DNA from: Prevotellaceae bacterium | Lineage (GTDB): Bacteria > Bacteroidota > Bacteroidia > Bacteroidales > UBA932 | Direction of reading: 5' to 3' | DNA: 8,017 nt | Assembly (NCBI GenBank): GCA_031257455.1 | Contig: JAIROQ010000126.1 | Span: forward strand, 1 to 8,017 | Part shown: piece after piece, positions 6,419-8,017 of the stretch | How positions within the stretch are numbered: the first letter of the stretch is position 1 | How the letters are laid out: every line of letters starts with the position of its first letter | Notes under the pieces: model-generated | Database searches by the model: none | Told to the model about the DNA's origin: nothing | What the model saw: the letters and a program-made list of their open reading frames with translations, nothing else | Program-made: the position numbers and the translations under genes

Positions 6419-7612
6419 ATGTACGCAATCATTTACCTGAAAAAAGGCCGCGAAGAAGCCTTAGGTCGTTTTCATCCGTGGATATTTTCCGGCGCGGTGG
6501 CATCGGTCGAGGGTACGCCGCGCGAGGGCGATGTGGTGGAAGTGCGTTCCGCTGCGGGCGGTTTTCTGGCGATGGGACACTATCAAGCCGGCTCTATTGC
6601 CGTGCGGGTATTGGCTTTCGAGCCTTGCCGGATAGATGCGGCTTTCTGGTTTGCCGCCTTGCAACGCGCCTACCGCGTGCGGCAGGCATTGCAACTGGCA
6701 GAAAACGCTTCTACTTCTGCCTATCGTCTGGTGCATGGCGAAGGCGACTTCCTGCCCGGACTGGTTATTGATATTTACGGCGCTACTGCGGTGATACAAG
6801 CCCATTCGGCGGGCATGTTTGTAGCGCGGAAAGAGATTGCGGCGGCTTTACAACGGATATACGGCAGCGCGCTGCAATGTATTTATGATAAAAGTGCGGC
6901 CACCGTGCCTTTCAAAGCAGGACTGGCAGCGCAGGATGAATACCTTTTGAAAAATACGGAAACATCCGGCGAAGAAATTATCATGGAAAACGGACACCGG
7001 TTTATTGTAAACTGGGAAGCCGGACAGAAAACCGGCTTCTTCCTTGACCAGCGCGACAACAGGCAACTGCTGGCACAGTACGCAAAAGGACGAAATGTCT
7101 TAAACCTGTTTTGCTATACCGGCGGTTTTTCGGTGTATGCGCTGGGTGGTGGCGCGGCAGCAGTGCATTCCGTAGACAGTTCGTCTGCCGCCATTGACCT
7201 TACCTTACGCAATGCAGGGCTTAACAACGCCGCTGCCGCGCCGCACCAGGCCTTCGCCACAGACGCTTTCGACTTTCTGCACCGGAGCGCCGGCCATGCG
7301 TATGACCTGATGATTCTCGACCCGCCCGCCTTTGCCAAGCATGCCGGCGCATTGAAGAATGCCTTGCAGGCATATAAACGGCTAAATGCGGCGGCATTTT
7401 CTAAAATTGCGCCGGGCGGTATTATTTTTACGTTTAGCTGTTCGCAGGTTGTCGGCAAAACGGAGTTCCGTAATGCGGTTTTCTCGGCGGCGGCCATTTC
7501 CAGGCGGCGCATCCGCATCCTGCACCAGCTCACGCAACCCGCCGACCACCCGGTAAACATTTATCACCCCGAAGGAGAGTATTTGAAAGGATTGGTATTG
7601 CTGGTGGAGTAA
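6419..7612 (+). CDS. rlmI: Class I SAM-dependent 23S rRNA cytosine-C5 methyltransferase, RlmI-like
   Basis: Encodes 397 residues, the usual length for RlmI. Residues 1-75 form a PUA RNA-binding domain (HPWIFSGAV, GDVVEVRSAAGGFLAMGHY, SIAVRVL). Residues about 76-190 carry the linker domain with YRLVHGEGDFLPGLVIDIYG. The methyltransferase domain follows: GQKTGFFLDQRDNR (202-215), SAM-binding motif I NVLNLFCYTGGFSVYALGGGA (226-246), acidic motif II SVDSS (251-255), motif IV LILDPPAFAK-like (299-307) and motif VI TFSCSQ with C341 as the likely catalytic cysteine. The C-terminus HPEGEYLKGLVLLVE is family-typical. E. coli RlmI makes m5C1962 in 23S rRNA; the same site here is inferred by homology. 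It lies 3 bp after the exonuclease gene, so the two are probably one transcript. Downstream, TCATAA and TTATGA (7625-7642) form only a weak A-rich inverted repeat. Confidence 0.9.
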   Translation: MYAIIYLKKGREEALGRFHPWIFSGAVASVEGTPREGDVVEVRSAAGGFLAMGHYQAGSIAVRVLAFEPCRIDAAFWFAALQRAYRVRQALQLAENASTSAYRLVHGEGDFLPGLVIDIYGATAVIQAHSAGMFVARKEIAAALQRIYGSALQCIYDKSAATVPFKAGLAAQDEYLLKNTETSGEEIIMENGHRFIVNWEAGQKTGFFLDQRDNRQLLAQYAKGRNVLNLFCYTGGFSVYALGGGAAAVHSVDSSSAAIDLTLRNAGLNNAAAAPHQAFATDAFDFLHRSAGHAYDLMILDPPAFAKHAGALKNALQAYKRLNAAAFSKIAPGGIIFTFSCSQVVGKTEFRNAVFSAAAISRRRIRILHQLTQPADHPVNIYHPEGEYLKGLVLLVE

Positions 7613-7648
7613 GTAATTCTCACATCATAAAAAAAATTATGAAAAGAA

Positions 7649-7679
7649 TTTGTAGATAAAAAATAAAGTAATATATTTG
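7649..7679 (+). promoter_or_regulatory. Bacteroidota promoter for the right-end gene
   Basis: TTTG at 7649-7652 and TATATTTG at 7672-7679 are separated by exactly 19 bp, a full consensus match identical in layout to the promoter at 4145-4175. It lies 37 bp past the methyltransferase stop and predicts transcription from about 7685. Confidence 0.75.
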
Positions 7680-7684
7680 CAGTG

Positions 7685-8002
7685 TTAATACGTTCTTTGA
7701 TTTATTGGGTGCTTTTATTCTATTTAAGAAATCTCGAAAATTTCATTATCGTGAAGAATAAAAGCAAAACTACACGAGAGAAACGTGGATTTTTGCTTAT
7801 TTCACGATTAGGTATTCGAGAACCTCTTAAATGATAAGTTTTAGTTCACGTTTCGTATTTTATTGCAATAATTAAAATGGAAACGATGAAATTGGCAGCG
7901 AATAAAAAATCGTAGCGAGGGGTTGTTTTGTTAAAAAAGTTTGTGTTTGAAAACAACCCCGATGCTACAAAAAATAAAAACAAATTAAAAAGTAAAATTT
8001 AT
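7685..8002 (+). promoter_or_regulatory. Long structured 5' leader, right copy (putative regulatory RNA)
   Basis: About 318 nt separate the predicted start site from the ATG at 8003. The same stems occur in the same order as in the left leader. P1: GAAAT/ATTTC (7728-7744). P2: ATCGTGAA/TTCACGAT (7748-7755 with 7801-7808), then AAGCAAAA/TTTTGCTT (7762-7769 with 7791-7798) and apical CACG/CGTG (7773-7776 with 7784-7787). P3: AGGT/ACCT with an eight-nt loop (7810-7825). P4: CGTTTC/GAAACG with inner ATTTTA/TAAAAT (7849-7885). P5: GTAGC/GCTAC around GGGGTTGTTTT/AAAACAACCCC (7912-7968). P5 keeps an invariant GA/GAT internal loop in both copies. A further perfect 12-bp pairing (7710-7721 with 7755-7766) competes with P2. 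A 34-nt A-rich stretch leads into the start codon, with no U-tract. Structure is by eye; function unknown. Confidence 0.65.
7890..7929 (+). repeat. 40-nt perfect inverted repeat, right copy
   Basis: Identical at all 40 positions to the reverse complement of 3880-3919. It spans the conserved linker between P4 and P5 and the 5' arm of P5. Confidence 0.95.
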
Positions 8003-8017
8003 ATGAAAAAACATTTT
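8003..8017 (+). CDS. Start of an exported-protein gene, truncated by the window end
   Basis: Only ATG and four more codons are visible (MKKHF). The MKK start resembles the signal peptides of the two minus-strand genes here (MKKGF, MKKLF), and the gene is preceded by the same long leader as the FISUMP-like gene at 2744-3775. A secreted protein, perhaps a paralogue of that gene, is the natural expectation, but nothing beyond five residues supports it. Confidence 0.55.

Noticed and set aside
7877..7915. Possible upstream ORF in the right leader (METMKLAANKKS, stop at 7913-7915).
   Set aside because: In the left leader the matching positions have ATA instead of ATG and two in-frame stops, so the frame is not conserved although the nucleotides after it are. 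Conservation fits RNA better than coding.
7912..7968. P5 as an intrinsic terminator or a kink-turn.
   Set aside because: The sequence after the stem is A-rich, not a U-tract, in transcript orientation. The GA/GAT internal loop could form tandem G.A pairs but lacks the three-nt bulge of a standard kink-turn.
3776..8002. The two inverted leaders as ends of a composite transposon.
   Set aside because: There is no transposase, the copies are strongly diverged outside structural elements, and the enclosed genes are housekeeping. Homologous leaders with their own promoters explain the data better.

Overview
The window looks like a chromosomal piece of a Bacteroidota genome, probably Bacteroidales. 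Four things point there: a type IX secretion (T9SS) C-terminal sorting domain, the Bacteroidota-specific form of PurM, a FISUMP-like secreted protein, and promoters fitting the Bacteroidota consensus (TTTG, about 19 bp, TAnnTTTG) instead of the E. coli one. Genes have mixed base composition, while the spacers are very AT-rich. No tRNA, rRNA, CRISPR or transposase gene was seen. A protist- or gut-associated Bacteroidales would fit, but that is a guess.

Layout. 1-599 (minus): exported nitroreductase-like flavoprotein of the SagB/ThcOx type, complete except for the last base of a likely stop codon. 696-2699 (plus): large secreted T9SS cargo protein, divergent from the first gene. 2744-3775 (minus): secreted, very cysteine-rich protein with a FISUMP-like C-terminus, convergent with the T9SS gene. 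3776-4175 (minus): its unusually long leader and promoter. 4176-4415: short tandem repeats and the promoter of the next block. 4416-7612 (plus): PurM (purine synthesis), a DEDDy 3'-5' exonuclease and an RlmI-like 23S rRNA methyltransferase, the last two separated by 3 bp. 7649-8002 (plus): a second long leader and promoter. 8003-8017: the first five codons (MKKHF) of a gene leaving the window.

The most interesting signal is the pair of long leaders, about 364 and 318 nt. They face opposite ways on either side of the housekeeping block, and each precedes a gene starting MKK. They share an identical promoter layout, a 40-nt block without a mismatch, and the same order of five predicted stem-loops. 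Several sequence differences preserve pairing (C-to-U and A-to-G changes giving G.U pairs, and outer stems with wholly different sequence). This suggests a conserved structured RNA controlling a family of secreted proteins. The right copy also has two long pairings that cannot coexist in a simple fold, which suggests a switch or a pseudoknot. I do not recognise it as a named RNA family.
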